A stretch of DNA of 64,000 nucleotides from Galeopsis tetrahit (lineage: Eukaryota > Streptophyta > Magnoliopsida > Lamiales > Lamiaceae), in contig OY776126.1 in the NCBI GenBank assembly GCA_963675135.1, forward strand, positions 21,331,195 through 21,395,194. The letters run 5' to 3'. The notes under the pieces were generated by a model. That model was not told the origin of the DNA and searched no databases. It saw only the letters and a program-made list of their open reading frames with translations. A program made the translations under genes and the position numbers. Shown piece after piece: positions 22,491 through 34,329 of the stretch (its first letter is position 1; each line of letters opens with the position of its first letter).

Positions 22491-22522
22491 CAACCTAAAT
22501 GGAGGTGTAAATAGTCAGTCAC
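22491..22522 (-). repeat. MULE right terminal inverted repeat
   Basis: 32-bp inverted end, reading GTGACTGAC from outside inwards on the minus strand. It is followed directly by the second TTATGATTA at 22523-22531. Confidence 0.87.
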
Positions 22523-23642
22523 TTATGATTAAGCTAAGCAGCACAAAAAATGGGTTTAATTGGCTAGGTTTAATTGGCTAAGGAAAGCTAATCTTTTTTA
22601 ATTAGAAAACGATAAATACTTGCGTTAGACAGTCTCATGGTAAGACCGTTAATAAATTAGTACAAATAAACATTCATCTCTTTCTAAGTGTTAAAAGCGT
22701 CATGTTCAAATTATATTCCGACTCACTGTAAAACGGTCTTACACACGATTTTATCTTTGTTTTGTTCAAATGATATAAGTTACAAGTTGAACTCGGATGA
22801 AAAATGAATGATCCCTTTTAATAGTCTCGCCAAAGTAATTGTCAAGTGTTGAAAGAGAAAATAATCCCATTTTAATTGTCTCCCAAGTTATTGCCTCTCC
22901 AAATGAGACCATAATTTTAGAATAAAAATAGTACTCTCTTTTATTCTTAATAGAGTTCTAGAGTTCGTTCTCACTTTTCACTTTCTTTGCAAATTATATA
23001 ATTTTTTACACTTTTCAACGTAAATTAATTATATTTCTTTTAAATTTAACAGGTCACTAAATATTTACATAAATATGTTTATTTTTTGATGAGATGTACA
23101 ATCATTAATTAAGGGTAACATGAGAAATAATTTATTTTTTTTAATTTGTGTGCATGAATTTATAATGACATATATTTTAAATATGAGAGAGTATATAATT
23201 GAAACTCGCTTGTGATGTGATCTCTCCGAATTAGTTAGTTTGTGAAGAAATTAGACCAATTATTGGACATCCATTAATTATTTATGTGGTGGGTTGTGTG
23301 CCAATGAGCATCAACATCAAGCCCCCTATCATCGGCTATCCCTCTGATTATTATTATTATTATTATTACATCATGTGTCAACCAACATATTTAATTCGAC
23401 ACTTGTACTTGAGATGCGTGTCATAATATATCCTCCCTCCTTTATTACGTGGGAAATTAACTGAATTAAACAACAATTGTCAAAAACAATATTCAAGCTT
23501 TGGTTTGATTTTCAAAATGTATTGTAGTATTTATAATGATTATAAAAATGAAATATGATACTACTACTTACTATAGAGAATTTGGCTGAATGAAAAACAT
23601 GGTTTGCAAATTTCTGACCTCACTGCCATTTTTCTAACACTG

Positions 23643-23708
23643 TCTGTTGCTTCAGTTTATTTCACTTCTTTTAAATGAAATCTGTTGCTTCAGTTTATTT
23701 CACTTCTT
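23643..23708. repeat. 28-bp direct duplication
   Basis: tctgttgcttcagtttattt and the following cacttctt occur at 23643 and again at 23681 (period 38). Confidence 0.9.
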
Positions 23709-25117
23709 CTATTTTTTTATGAATAAATGGGAAAAATCGAACTATCATGCAGACGGACTTTAATTTGTACCATACACAAATATACTATCACGTATACTAT
23801 GTTAACTTCAGATAGGGTGGGGTAAATTGCAATGTTTTTACAAAAATTAATAGATAAACTTTTTTTCAGAAGAAAAATACGTCCTGGCTATTAAATCCAG
23901 CTAGAATAAAATGCAATGTTTTCATAAAAATCAATAAATCAAAGCCAAGTCCTGAACATATAGGGTACAAAAAATAATAAGGTAGGGAGGCTATTAAGGA
24001 AGTGTTCTAATATTTATAGACAAACCCTCAGTTAAAGGTTGAGCAAAACATGGCTCAGCCCACGAAGATAATGGGCGAAATTTGTGAAAACCCACAAACG
24101 GACAGGTTCAATGAATCTGGAAAACGAGTTTGAAGTTTAAATTCGGATACGAATTCTAGAACCTTGGGTCTGTTCAATTGCAAAATTGACTTTTAGAGTT
24201 TTTAGGTCTCCAAAAAGATAGATGGATCCCAAAAACCAATTGTCAAATCCAAATTCAGTTGATCATTGCCAAGCCGAGCGGGCGGCGAGCGTTGTGTATG
24301 GTAGTGTGTACCCATTTACCATAGTTGACATCTATGTAGACTTTAATATTTAAAAAGCTTTCAAAACTTTTGTAAACTTTTCATGTTGGATATATAAAGT
24401 GAAATATTTCATCTTTCCACTCAAACTCTTATCATTTATTTCAAAAAGATGTTTAACCACTCATCTTAATAATTTAATTTTTCACTCACTTAAGGTGAGA
24501 CTTTAAATACACCACGCGAATAGATAGAATGTATCACATTTAATTTCTCAATAATTAACGTTTAGTCTATCAAATATTTTTTATTAAACATGGGTGTCAA
24601 AATTCATAATTTCCAAATATGAAACAATCGGATATAATTTTTTGTAATTACAAAGAAATATCAACCTTTTAAATAATACCCAACGAGCTTAAAACGAGAC
24701 TTGATCGATGAGATGCAGTCATATTTTGAACTTGTCACACTTATACGGTACCTTTCTTATATCATATTGAACTCGTAAATGAGTATTTACGAGTTCGATT
24801 TCGGTACCTCTATACCAAAAGCCGAAACCACCGTTCCAATTTCCTTTTTTATTTTCAACGGTAATAATATCATGATGGAAGATCAGATTAACTCCAAACT
24901 AATCGTTTGAATGTAAGAACCGGCCAAATCGGATAGTCCGGAACCACTGTACTTGTACATGTCTAAATTTATTACTACTACTAATTAAACCAATATAGAT
25001 TGCCCACTTGTCTTTAGCATCCCAAGAAAAAATTAAGGAAGCGTCAATTCATGATGGGCCCCACTTCTATGTAATTCAAACAACAAATTTCCCTTGTCTT
25101 TTTTTTCACATTTTCCA

Positions 25118-25126
25118 CTATATATC
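25118..25126 (+). promoter_or_regulatory. Probable TATA box of seipin
   Basis: ctatatatc, about 50-60 bases upstream of the ATG at 25178, preceded by a pyrimidine-rich stretch. Confidence 0.5.
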
Positions 25127-25177
25127 AGCCCACTAGCTATTTCTTGATTTAAATCTTGCAAGAATTAATATTCATCA

Positions 25178-27312
25178 ATGGATCATGCCACAAAATACAT
25201 TGATGATGAAAACAATTTTTTAGGGACCCATGATTTCGCAAATTTGATGAAAAATTCCCTCCTCATTGCAAGTGACAAATTGCTCATTGCAAAAAAGCCT
25301 GAAAACTTTGGTTTTTCTCATCATTTTGATCCTCCTCCAAATGATCAAACCAAAGGTAAAAAAATTTACTCCTCAAAATATGAAATCAAGCCAACTACTT
25401 ATGCTTCTTCATCGAAAATCCATAATGAATTCTTCTTCCCATTGAACTTCATCTCTTTCTTCATTATGCTAATGATCAAATTTGTATCTTTTCAAATAAG
25501 CTTATTCATAAGGGTCATCACATTTCCCATTTGGTGTATCAACTTTAGTCTCATGCTCGTGTTATTCCCATTCCAAACACTCGCACGTGTGAAAGATCAC
25601 ACGAAGCAAAAGTTGATTAAATCGTGCAACTCCATCTACTTTGGAATTACTTCCTTAATATGTAATCGCCTTAAATCTCACAAATCGATGCTGAAACTTG
25701 GCGTGAGATATGCAAAGGCCCTTTTGTGCAGCGTGCACGTGTTTTTCGTGCTTTTGGCGTTGCTGGTTTTGGGGTTCCTGTTAAGCGGTATTGTAATGAA
25801 GAAATTGGTACAAGAATCGGTTCACACGATTCAAACGCTGAATTTTGATTACACGAAAATGAGGCCGGTTGCTGTGGTCGGGTTCGGGTCGGTTCCGTAC
25901 AATCATAAGTTGCGGGTTACGGTTTTGTTGACGTTGCCTGAATCTGAATACAATAGTAAACTTGGTATCTTTCAGGTGCGTTTTCCTATTTTTTAATTGC
26001 TTTTATTAATTAAAGATATTAGTATAATTATTTCCTTTAAAAAATGGAGTAATATTTTGTCGAGACCTATTTCAGGGTTCCAACTTTGTGTATGAATCTA
26101 GTCTTTTTTAAATTTAATTATGGAATAATATATAGAACAAAAAATGCCTGTATATATTCCTTACATATATAAAAGACAATATTCTTGACACACGACCTGC
26201 TTCACATACCGGAGACATTCACTATGTCGAGCTTTAATTATTTGACTTTGCATTGTACAGAAATGGGGACAATTTTTTTTTCTCCTAACTTTTCTCATTT
26301 TTTTAAATGGTCTAAATAAAGATAAACATAGGAATTTTGTCCCAATTATTTTGTATATGTGTCAATTTCATCCTAAAATTGTCGAAATTTTTGGAACAAC
26401 GTCGATTTTGATCAGCAAATTCACCAAAATCGACCGCCTATGTGCTAAGCACATGACCAAAAACAACATAGTTTCGAGAATTTCAGTAAATTTGGGACGA
26501 AATTAAAACATATAAAAAATAAACGGGACTAGATTTTGTGCATTTATGTTTTTTGAACCATTTCAAAAATGATAAACAAGATACTATTGTATATTTCATT
26601 TTTCCCTAGATCCAAAGGGTCAAAAACTATATTTAAGATATGTTTGGAAGTGATATCAATTTTTAATAAAGTAAAATAAAAACATTTTTTTCTCAAAATT
26701 TTTAAAAGATAGAAGTTTTTACTAAAAACATCAAAATTTTAATTAAAAACAGTTCTGAATTATTTTTTTAGAATCAATCACAAAATCACTTGAGCACCTT
26801 TTTTTTTTTTTTTTTTAAACGTGAAGGTAAGAGTAGAGAGCGTATCGAGCAATGGAGACGTCCTCCTGGGATCAAGTTATCCGACAATGCTACGTTTCAA
26901 GAGCCAACCAGTTCGCATAATCAACACATTGTTAAACAGTGTTCCTCTCATTACTGGAATTAAATCTGAAGTTCAAACTCTCAAGATCCACATGGGAGAA
27001 TTCACACAAGGACAGGAGCCAACGGCCTCGTTTAAGGTAGTTCTGGAGCAGAGAGCGGAGTTCAAATCAGGTTCAGGCGTGCCTGAAATCTATGGCGGAT
27101 CACTCGAAATTGCATCCGAGCTTCCTCAGCTGCAAAAGATGTTATCCAGCTGGAGAAGAACAGTGTTCGTGTGGATCGCCTTCTCATTTTTCGTAGTTCA
27201 CGTGTTTGTGTTGTTCATCTTCTTCAGGCCTTTTGTTCTTCCAGGAGGAAGATCCAAGAGTAAGGAGAAATCATGGCCTGCTAAAATTGCATGGTACAAA
27301 GCAGCAGTTTGA
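25178..27312 (+). CDS. Seipin (SEIPIN2/3-like), 2 exons
   Basis: Seipin is an ER membrane protein that organises sites of lipid-droplet formation. Exon 1 is 25178-25975 and exon 2 is 26827-27312 (intron CAG|GTGCG...gaag|GTAAG, phase 0), total 427 residues. A soluble N-terminus of about 80 residues is followed by a long hydrophobic stretch at about 84-135 (FFIMLMIKFVSFQISLFI, FPIWCINFSLMLVLFPFQTL). A second membrane segment lies at about 183-210 (HVFFVLLALLVLGFLLSGIV), then the lumenal core with YNSKLGIFQVRVESVSSNGD and the MLRFKSQPVR motif. A final membrane segment lies at about 375-400 (VFVWIAFSFFVVHVFVLFIF), with a basic tail. The core motifs are classic plant seipin. The N-terminus is shorter than Arabidopsis SEIPIN2/3 (about 510-530 residues), so it may be a derived form. 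A fold-back MITE occupies the intron. Confidence 0.92.
26304..26572. mobile_element. Fold-back MITE in the seipin intron
   Basis: Two arms of about 85-90 bp (from about 26304 and to about 26572) are imperfect reverse complements, sharing words such as aaatggt, attttgtccc / gggac, atatgt and caatttc. The centre is a small inverted motif around cgattttg / caaaatcg. The target duplication is not certain. Confidence 0.6.
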
Positions 27313-27791
27313 GAGTAAAAGGGTGTTGTAATAAGGGGTGCCGTGAGAATAATGTATTTTAATAAGTATTTTTTTTTATTTTAATAATTGTGATTGGATC
27401 ATCGCATTCATTATTGATTATCACACACACGATACCATTAACATTTCATTTCAGTTGAAAATAAAACACGAGATGAGACGGAAAATAAAAATTATAAAAA
27501 TGGCTACGATAATAGGAAAAGATGAAATTGAAAAGCTAATTTTCCCTTTGGCTATTTGATTTTTGTTGCACAACATCTTTCTGACACAAGTATATATACA
27601 TACATACAGATATACTTTTAGATAATGTGCACGGTTTTTTCAGTTGAACAAGGTGAATCAATCCATGACAGACTGACTAGTGGCAAATAACCCTTTAAAA
27701 TGCCACCTAAAAGACACCATTAAAGCTCAAGAGTCGAGGCTTTATATATACAGTTACAGTTCAACTACAAGAGGGAGAGAGCACGATGACG
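27313..27791. other. Convergent 3' flanks (seipin / unknown gene)
   Basis: The two genes converge here; the stretch should hold both 3' UTRs and terminators. Nothing else is visible. Confidence 0.55.
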
Positions 27792-30700
27792 TTAAAACTC
27801 AATCCCACTGTTCAACTGAACAGAGAAAGAAGGCCTGCCAAAATGGCCAAGAGGAGTTTCAGCTTTTACAACTACGCCTGTGCTCCCGACATTTCCATTC
27901 CACTTGGACCTCCCAACCTACATCCATGTTAAGAGATGAAAATATTCAATCTATCATAGAAAAAGCCAAAAAGAAAATAGCAACATCCTTTGAACAAGTA
28001 CACTAGATAAGGTTCAATTATAGAAATGTTGTTCAGAGAACTATTTATGATACATAACTCAATGTAAAACAAGTAAATATTACTGTAGTTGTTTGCATGC
28101 TAAAAGAACTGGTTATATCGCCCTTTCCACAACTCACCAGCAGCTTAAGCTTCTTTGTATTGCAAAAGAGACAAAGAAGCAAGACAACGGCAAATAGCAA
28201 GAAATGACTATCTTATCGTTTTTTTTAATTCTGCTCAAGAGAACATAAAAATTTGCTTGGTTCTAAAGAAAAAGAAATAACTTTTTGATTTTATTGCAGG
28301 CGCACATTCTTTGAGACCATGTTTATTGGCAATCGTTTGGTATAGGTCTCCATAAAAGGACAAAGAAAAGTTTCAAGAAAAAGTGAAATATAGTATTTCA
28401 GCTCTTGACCGAATCGGCCAGCCAACCTAAGTCACAACCAAGTCACAAATCATAAATATTTTTCCTCATTATAATTACAGATTTAGAACATCAAATACTT
28501 TTTATGTATTTCTTACACATTTTTAATATGCAAATAGATTATGGATAATATGTAATTAATAAATAATGAAAAAATTAATTATTTTGGGTTGGGGTCACTA
28601 ATAAAGTACTCCTATAAAAAAAATATGGAGTTCAGGTTGTAGGTTGTGTTACTTGTGTGCATGTGGATGAGAGAGAAATGATTTTTTAAAGGCTGGGTTG
28701 GGTTCTTGATAAACATAATCGGAGAAGAAAGCCCACAATTATAAACTCCATAAAACAAAACCAAGATAATTTCCAACAAAGTAACTTACAGATACTGATG
28801 CAAATGCAGAAGGATGTGTCACAAGGGCACAGCCACAGCTAAGATTCAATGCCTCCTTCACAGAATGGGTAACTTCCATCCGCACTCCAGGACAGCTCCC
28901 GCCAAATGTCGGGCATAAACTGAAAGCAAGAAACTGTAAGCGCAGAGTCTTCTTCCAGGATGAAAATGAAAGTTGGCGAAGAAGAAAAAAATGTCCAAAG
29001 ACAAAAGAAGGTATGAGGGTATTATCGACAATCGACAGCAAAGGCAAACCAAACTATTCTAGCTCCATAAAGAACAATGAACATGAATATCCAATAAAGC
29101 CATAACCAGAACTAAACGATAAAAGGAACACACGGAAGAGAATTGTCAGTCGACATCTAATATAAGTTATCTATCATATATCAACCACAATTACCTGAAT
29201 TGGACAGTTGGCCGCACCATGAGACCAGATCTCTTCCAAGCCAATGCCTGCTCCAGGCCTAATGCAAACGATTTATCAGGCCATTGCACTGTTGGTGTTA
29301 CGCGGGTTCCCCACTTGTTCTACAGAAGTTAAACAATAATGTAAGTGTTGGAGAGCAGGAAAAAAGGGAGTCATTAAGTAACTAAGATAAACACATTTCA
29401 TTGGATAATTGCAGTTCACCTTGCAAGAAAAACTAAACTTCATTTCTCCAGGATATTGACCCTGCGCTTGAAGTAGACCACCACAGATGGGCAGAAATGC
29501 ACTAGTTGATATACCCTCACCAGATACATAGGTGATCTGGCCGTTTGGGAACTGAACATCCATAAAAGACTGTACAGAAGAGAAGAAACATTTTAAAGGC
29601 ACGATCTGGATTTTCAATTAAAACATAGGAATCCACAGAAAAGCCTTGCTGGGCAGCAGTTGAATAAAGTAGAGTAAATTAAAAACTTTCCGAACAGAAA
29701 AATATAGAACTCTCCAAAAGATTTCTTGCATGCACAAAAGTGAATCACTAAATTAAGATACAAACTGGTAATGACTAAAGATTCAGACTTACACAAGCCA
29801 AAGGTTTGAGGCAGACCATTGACATCAGCAGCCACCTTCTATGCTTCGACCACACAGCAGGACAAAGAGAATGCATTCCATTCTTTGCAAAATAAGAAAC
29901 AAAGGTCCTTAAGTTTGCAATAGAAAATTCATACATGAACCTCCAACCCAATTTAATAAGCCAGGTATTAAGTATTAACTACAGAGGTTAATAAATTTGC
30001 ATGGGTCAATTAATTGCACCTAAAGAGTAATTCATCATACATTCAGCATTATCAAGGAGATTGTGACATTTGTTGATACTCATACATTTTATATGAGAGC
30101 ATTCAGCTAGGTATTAACTAAAAATTTGACTGAGATCCAGACTACGAAGAGAAATACAGGCATGACCAATTTCAGCTACTCAAGATATATATATATATGA
30201 GAGCATTTCTATGAAGCCTTACTACTATTATCAAAGCAATAGTCAGGCAGTCCACCATTATGGCATGATTATGGACTCAATAAACGGACACGGATTCGCA
30301 GAGTAAATAATTAAACTCAATAATAGCCACTATATGTTTTCCCTCCTCCAGTCATATTGATACAAAGTGCACCAATAAGCATGGTCGAAACAAAAAGAAC
30401 AATTCTCAAAATACACGAGTCATGTAGAAAACAAAGATGCAGCTCAGCAATTATGTGAAAAACAACAACAGCAATTAAACAGATTAAGTTGTCAACAGCT
30501 TGATAATCAGTAATACCTTACTATCGTAGCCATACCACAGCAGGTGCTGCTTTGACAAATGAAGAGGCAAAAGAAGTGTGGAATCACGAATAAAAAGTAC
30601 AGGCCCAAGCTGGACTAGAAAAAGGGACGAACTCCCACTTCCTGATGTCGAACTTCCTTGCGACGCCTCTACTCTCCATAAATCTCCCCTAGCAACCAGA

Positions 30701-31396
30701 GTACTTTCAACGTTTCTGGTTCTACTATCGTAGGTGGATGTCAAATTGACTGTACCCTGCAGTAGAGGAAAATGTCAATAAATAAATAAATAGATTTCAA
30801 TCCTAAATTAACTTTCAAAAAGTTCATATTTCTACCTCTGATCGACCCAATTGCTTCAATGCCTTTGCAGTAACAGCAAGAGTCTCGTCCTCACTCGAAC
30901 CCTCTACCACTGCAGCTCCATTTTCAGAAAGCCCGTAATCTTTGAATCGTTCTTTTAGAGATCCCAAATCCTCCTGCAGGGTAATACCCATATTTGCTTT
31001 TGTACTATGACCCTCCGTCCCTATAGACAACCCCACACTTTCATCGTGACGAAAAGGCACAGGCAACCGCCTAACAAATTGCTGAACCACACCATTAACA
31101 AAAGCCCCAAAATCAACCCCCGCTTGCCCTATTCTGTCCCCGATATCAAAAATAGCACCAACGCCATTAATGGCGGAATTATCCGCAGATAGCCCAAAGT
31201 CACTTCTAATGAAATTCTGCATCGGAAATTCAACTTCAAACAGCTTCGGTGCTGGAGGATTCGGCCATTGGAACGAGGGAGGAGTAATATGAGATTGAAT
31301 TAAACCGGTGAAACCCTGCGCAAGCTTATCGGCTAAGTCTTGCCCGTGCCGCTGCACCTCCTCCCACGCTTCAAATGATCTCTCCACAGACATCAT
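27792..31396 (-). CDS. Conserved plant protein of unrecognised family, 7 exons, 473 aa
   Basis: Exons on the minus strand are 31396-30836, 30756-30517, 29882-29793, 29569-29420, 29319-29195, 28919-28790 and 27917-27792; all introns are GT-AG and the frame is continuous. It starts MMSVERSFEAWEEVQRHGQD; a TTG-initiated extension upstream is unlikely. Residues 1-187 are mixed, with FDIGDRIGQAGVDFGAF. From residue 188 the protein is a series of alternating amphipathic strands with glycine turns (TVNLTSTYDSRTRNVESTLV, FLVQLGPVLFIRDSTLLLPL, QAQGQYPGEMKFSFSCK, VTPTVQWPDKSFALGLEQAL, FGRPSFSVQLNSGIEF at the very end). I infer a beta-barrel, perhaps of an organelle outer envelope. No targeting peptide or helical membrane segment is evident. 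I cannot name the family. Confidence 0.78.
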
Positions 31397-33015
31397 CGGG
31401 ATAATTAGGGTTCCAAATCCCAATTCAAAGCCCTCTAATCATTCAATGAACAAGTGAAACAATATCGAAAGTGAAAACGCAAGATTATCACAACACGAAA
31501 TGACCGAAGTTCCCAATCACCAGCACAAAATAGGCAATCCGGAAAAGTATTCACCAAATTCGAAGTATCGGCCCCGATTCTTCAACCCTACAACAGTAGT
31601 CACCAGATTCAACAAATATTTCACATCCGAGTCGCTGAAACACAGCTCGTTGAACCACAAAACACTAGATTTTGACCTACTGAAAACAATATAAAGATAA
31701 ATCGAAAAATTTTAAATCCTAAGGATCGAGATACAGATTTACACCGAGAAGCCCTAAACTGGATATTACAAGACTGATATTTTTTCAGTGTGCGAAATTG
31801 TGCGCGTAAACGGAAGGAGTAGATAGGTTTCTGTGGGTTAACCCATGTCGGTCCGTAAAATCCTTTTATGGGCAAATGGATATGCCTTCGCCTTCTGTTC
31901 GAACCGGACTAATGCCCTACCCGTTTAATGTCATTTTACGTTCCGTAGCAAATTCAATTAAAAAAAAAAAAAAAGTATTTTTTCTTTTATCAATTTTAAT
32001 CTTTAATGACCAATTTCAATGATTTGTAATACATTTTTTAATCCTTTTAATAAAATATTGCTGAAGTGGTAAAAAATAATTGAAATTAATACTTTAATAG
32101 TATTGGACACGGTCACACGAGTGAAGTAAAATTAATAAGTAAACGATTAGGCTATTTATTGATGTGATATTTTGGATAAGTAGCAGCTTGTATGACTATT
32201 ATTTTTTGTAAAATTTAATTTCTATTTAGAAGGATAATTGTGGCGAGTATGGGGAGCACAGGTGAGTGAATTGTGTGATGAAATATGTTCCACTGTTGTA
32301 TGTATATCTTCACCATTTTTCTTCATTAAGTATAAGATTTGGTAAATACTGGAATATTATTCTTGTAGAGTATTAAAGTCATGTTTCACTTGTAAAGTTG
32401 TGGGTCATGTATTTCACTTTTATAGCATACGGTGTCGTTTGTATCTTGATTTAGGACGGTTACTAACTTTGCTAATCTGTCTTAGATAAATACAGTAGCC
32501 TAGCTCATTTTGTAAATCTGAGTTTAAGAAAATAATACTACAAAAATTCTTCATGATGTGTTCTTCTCTATACCAGAGATATAGTTTCAATAATTCTTTT
32601 GGTTTTCAGGTTATTATCGTGTGGAGAACAAAACGCATGCTGGTACATCAAAATTCAAGGTGATAACGAACACAACTTCAAAATCCCAAATATATATATA
32701 TCAATACTTGAACATGAGTTCTTTGTATTTCAGTCATATTTTATTTCACTTGTGATAAATCGTCACATAAATAGAACGAACGATTGTCGCTTCTCGACTG
32801 CATTTCAATCCATATTTAATTTGAATGCATCATCATACACAACTAACACATTGGACGAACTCTTCTCCCTCTTAGCTAGCTAGCTAGCTGCACTGCATCG
32901 TCGATTACCTCACCTCACCCTCGCGTTTCTTATCACGAAATCATAGTTTAACTCATCTGCAATTCCAGAAATTAATCAAGTTTTTCACCGCCTTTTTAGG
33001 ATCTTTCATCTCATT
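31397..33015. other. Spacer between unknown gene and BES1/BZR1 homologue
   Basis: Contains the 5' flank of the unknown gene and the 3' flank of the BZR1 homologue. I see no gene; there is a short ctag repeat at about 32872-32888. Confidence 0.5.
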
Positions 33016-34329
33016 TTAATCAACTACAGCATACCTGGGTTTTGAGCTTCCAAGAGTAAGTTCAAGTTCATCTGAACCACACTCCTCGTGTATCGTCTCC
33101 CCTTCCCAAGGCTTCACAAGGCTCGTGTTCTTGCATCCAAATGTAAACTCACTCGGAATATTCATAGCATCAGCAATGGCAGGAGAGCACGTCCCGCTTT
33201 GCCCCGGGGTGCACACGACAGATCCACTCCTCGATAAATCTTCTACTCTGAAACTAAATGCATTTGAAGAACGGAGGCTAAATGCTGGAGAAGTCGACCC
33301 ACTTTGAGGGATTCGAGGCCCAGGGTACCAGAGACGAGGCCCAGGGCTCGGAGGCGTGGACATGGGGAGGAACGGGTGATTTGGCCCTCCCCAGTCCCAG
33401 TCAGCATTGATTCTGGGGGTTCGAGCAGTTGGGGAGCTCGATGGAGGGGTCACGGGAGCACTTAAGGAGCCACCGTGCATGTGGTGGTGCATGAAGTTCG
33501 ATGGCGAGGCTGAGGAAGTTGATGATGAGAGATTTCTGAGCCATGGGATCAGATTATTGGTATCTGGAGGGCTTGGATTGTACCAAGTGGAGGGACTTTG
33601 CTGGTATGATGCTGATCTTCCCATGTGATCCATTGGTTTTAATCCCTATCAAGGAAAAAAGAAACGAATTGCAAATTCTTAGTCCATTTATTAGTCCCAA
33701 ATCATAATAGATGGATCAAAATTCATCGGTTAATTTGGAAGAATCTCACAACTCGTTTCATATTATCTCACTCAAGAATTTGTAACTATATATGGTTGAC
33801 ATGGTAACATTTTTATGTTTAAAAAGTAACACCTCTAAATAAACAACAAAGCCAATGCATAATGACATGAAAAAACACAGGTGGAATACGAAAAGTGGAA
33901 GATCAAATTACTTTTTACTTTTTTCGATCGCAGAAGATACATCACTGTAATTGGTAAAATAAACTACGGGATCAAATACATAATCACAGTTTCTGCATTT
34001 TTGTCAAACAGGACATTAAAGAAACGAAGGTCTTATAATAGCAAAGCAAGAAAAAAAAAACCTAATTCAATTTTAATTTTCTGAACTTTTAAAATTAGGG
34101 GAAGAATGAATACCTTGCGATAGGTGGTGCCGTCGGGGTCGACGGTCCATCCAGCTTCGTTGCAGAGAGCCTTGAGTACCTCATTGTTGTCGCAGTGTTT
34201 GGGGAGCGTATAGTTGCCGTGGAGGCGGAGGCCGGTGAATACCTTGGCGGCGTAGGCTCTCCGCCGCCGCTCACGGCACTTGTTGTTCTCCCTCTCCTTC
34301 CACGTCGGCGTCCGCGACCCTCCAGTCAT
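33016..34329 (-). CDS. BES1/BZR1-family transcription factor (BEH3/BEH4-like), 2 exons
   Basis: This is a plant-specific brassinosteroid-responsive transcription factor that binds E-box and BRRE sites in the nucleus. Exon 1 is 34329-34114 and exon 2 is 33645-33016, 281 residues. The bHLH-like DNA-binding domain fills exon 1 (PTWKERENNKCRERRRRAYA, then AKVFTGLRLHGNYTLPKHCD and NNEVLKALCNEAGWTVDPDG, TTYRK at the junction). Exon 2 has a Ser/Pro-rich region with SAPVTPPSSSPT (GSK3 / 14-3-3 type region), CTPGQSGTCSPAI, the VKPWEGETIHEECG box and the C-terminal EAR repression motif LELTLG. Order and spacing match BEH4-type proteins. Two basic-region residues are unusual: Cys where R is usual (NNKCRER) and Tyr where I/V is usual (RRAYAAK). 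The 5' flank holds a (CT)n run. Confidence 0.92.

Larger units (their letters stand above)
8049..22522. mobile_element. Large Mutator-like (MULE) element with gene cargo, 14.5 kb
   Basis: The left end (8049-8080) starts GGGTCTGACTATTTACACC and the right end (22491-22522), reverse-complemented, starts GTGACTGACTATTTACACC. The two 32-bp ends agree at 30 positions, including 27 bp without mismatch. They are flanked by the perfect 9-bp duplication TTATGATTA at 8040-8048 and 22523-22531. A 9-bp duplication with such inverted ends is diagnostic of Mutator-like elements. No MURA-type transposase is visible, so this copy is non-autonomous and looks like a Pack-MULE. It carries a cystatin-like gene (9083-10216) and GC-rich exon-like DNA at 18860-19330. 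A nested L1 (12089-18339) and hAT element (20399-21037) account for nearly half of its length; without them it would be about 7.6 kb. Confidence 0.85.
22532..25177. other. Intergenic region upstream of seipin
   Basis: No open frame or protein similarity seen on either strand. It holds a (tta)n microsatellite at about 23349-23369, a 28-bp direct duplication at 23643-23708, and a stretch near 22627-22750 with taagaccg / cggtctta words at either end that may be an old MITE. The last 100 bp contain the seipin core promoter. Confidence 0.5.

Noticed and set aside
22620..22760. Possible short MITE or SINE with taagaccg / cggtctta words
   Set aside because: The two sides do not align as inverted ends and no target duplication was found.
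28739..29052. Frames of 102 and 64 codons on the minus strand
   Set aside because: They read through an exon of the seven-exon gene (28790-28919) into introns; only the spliced frame makes sense.
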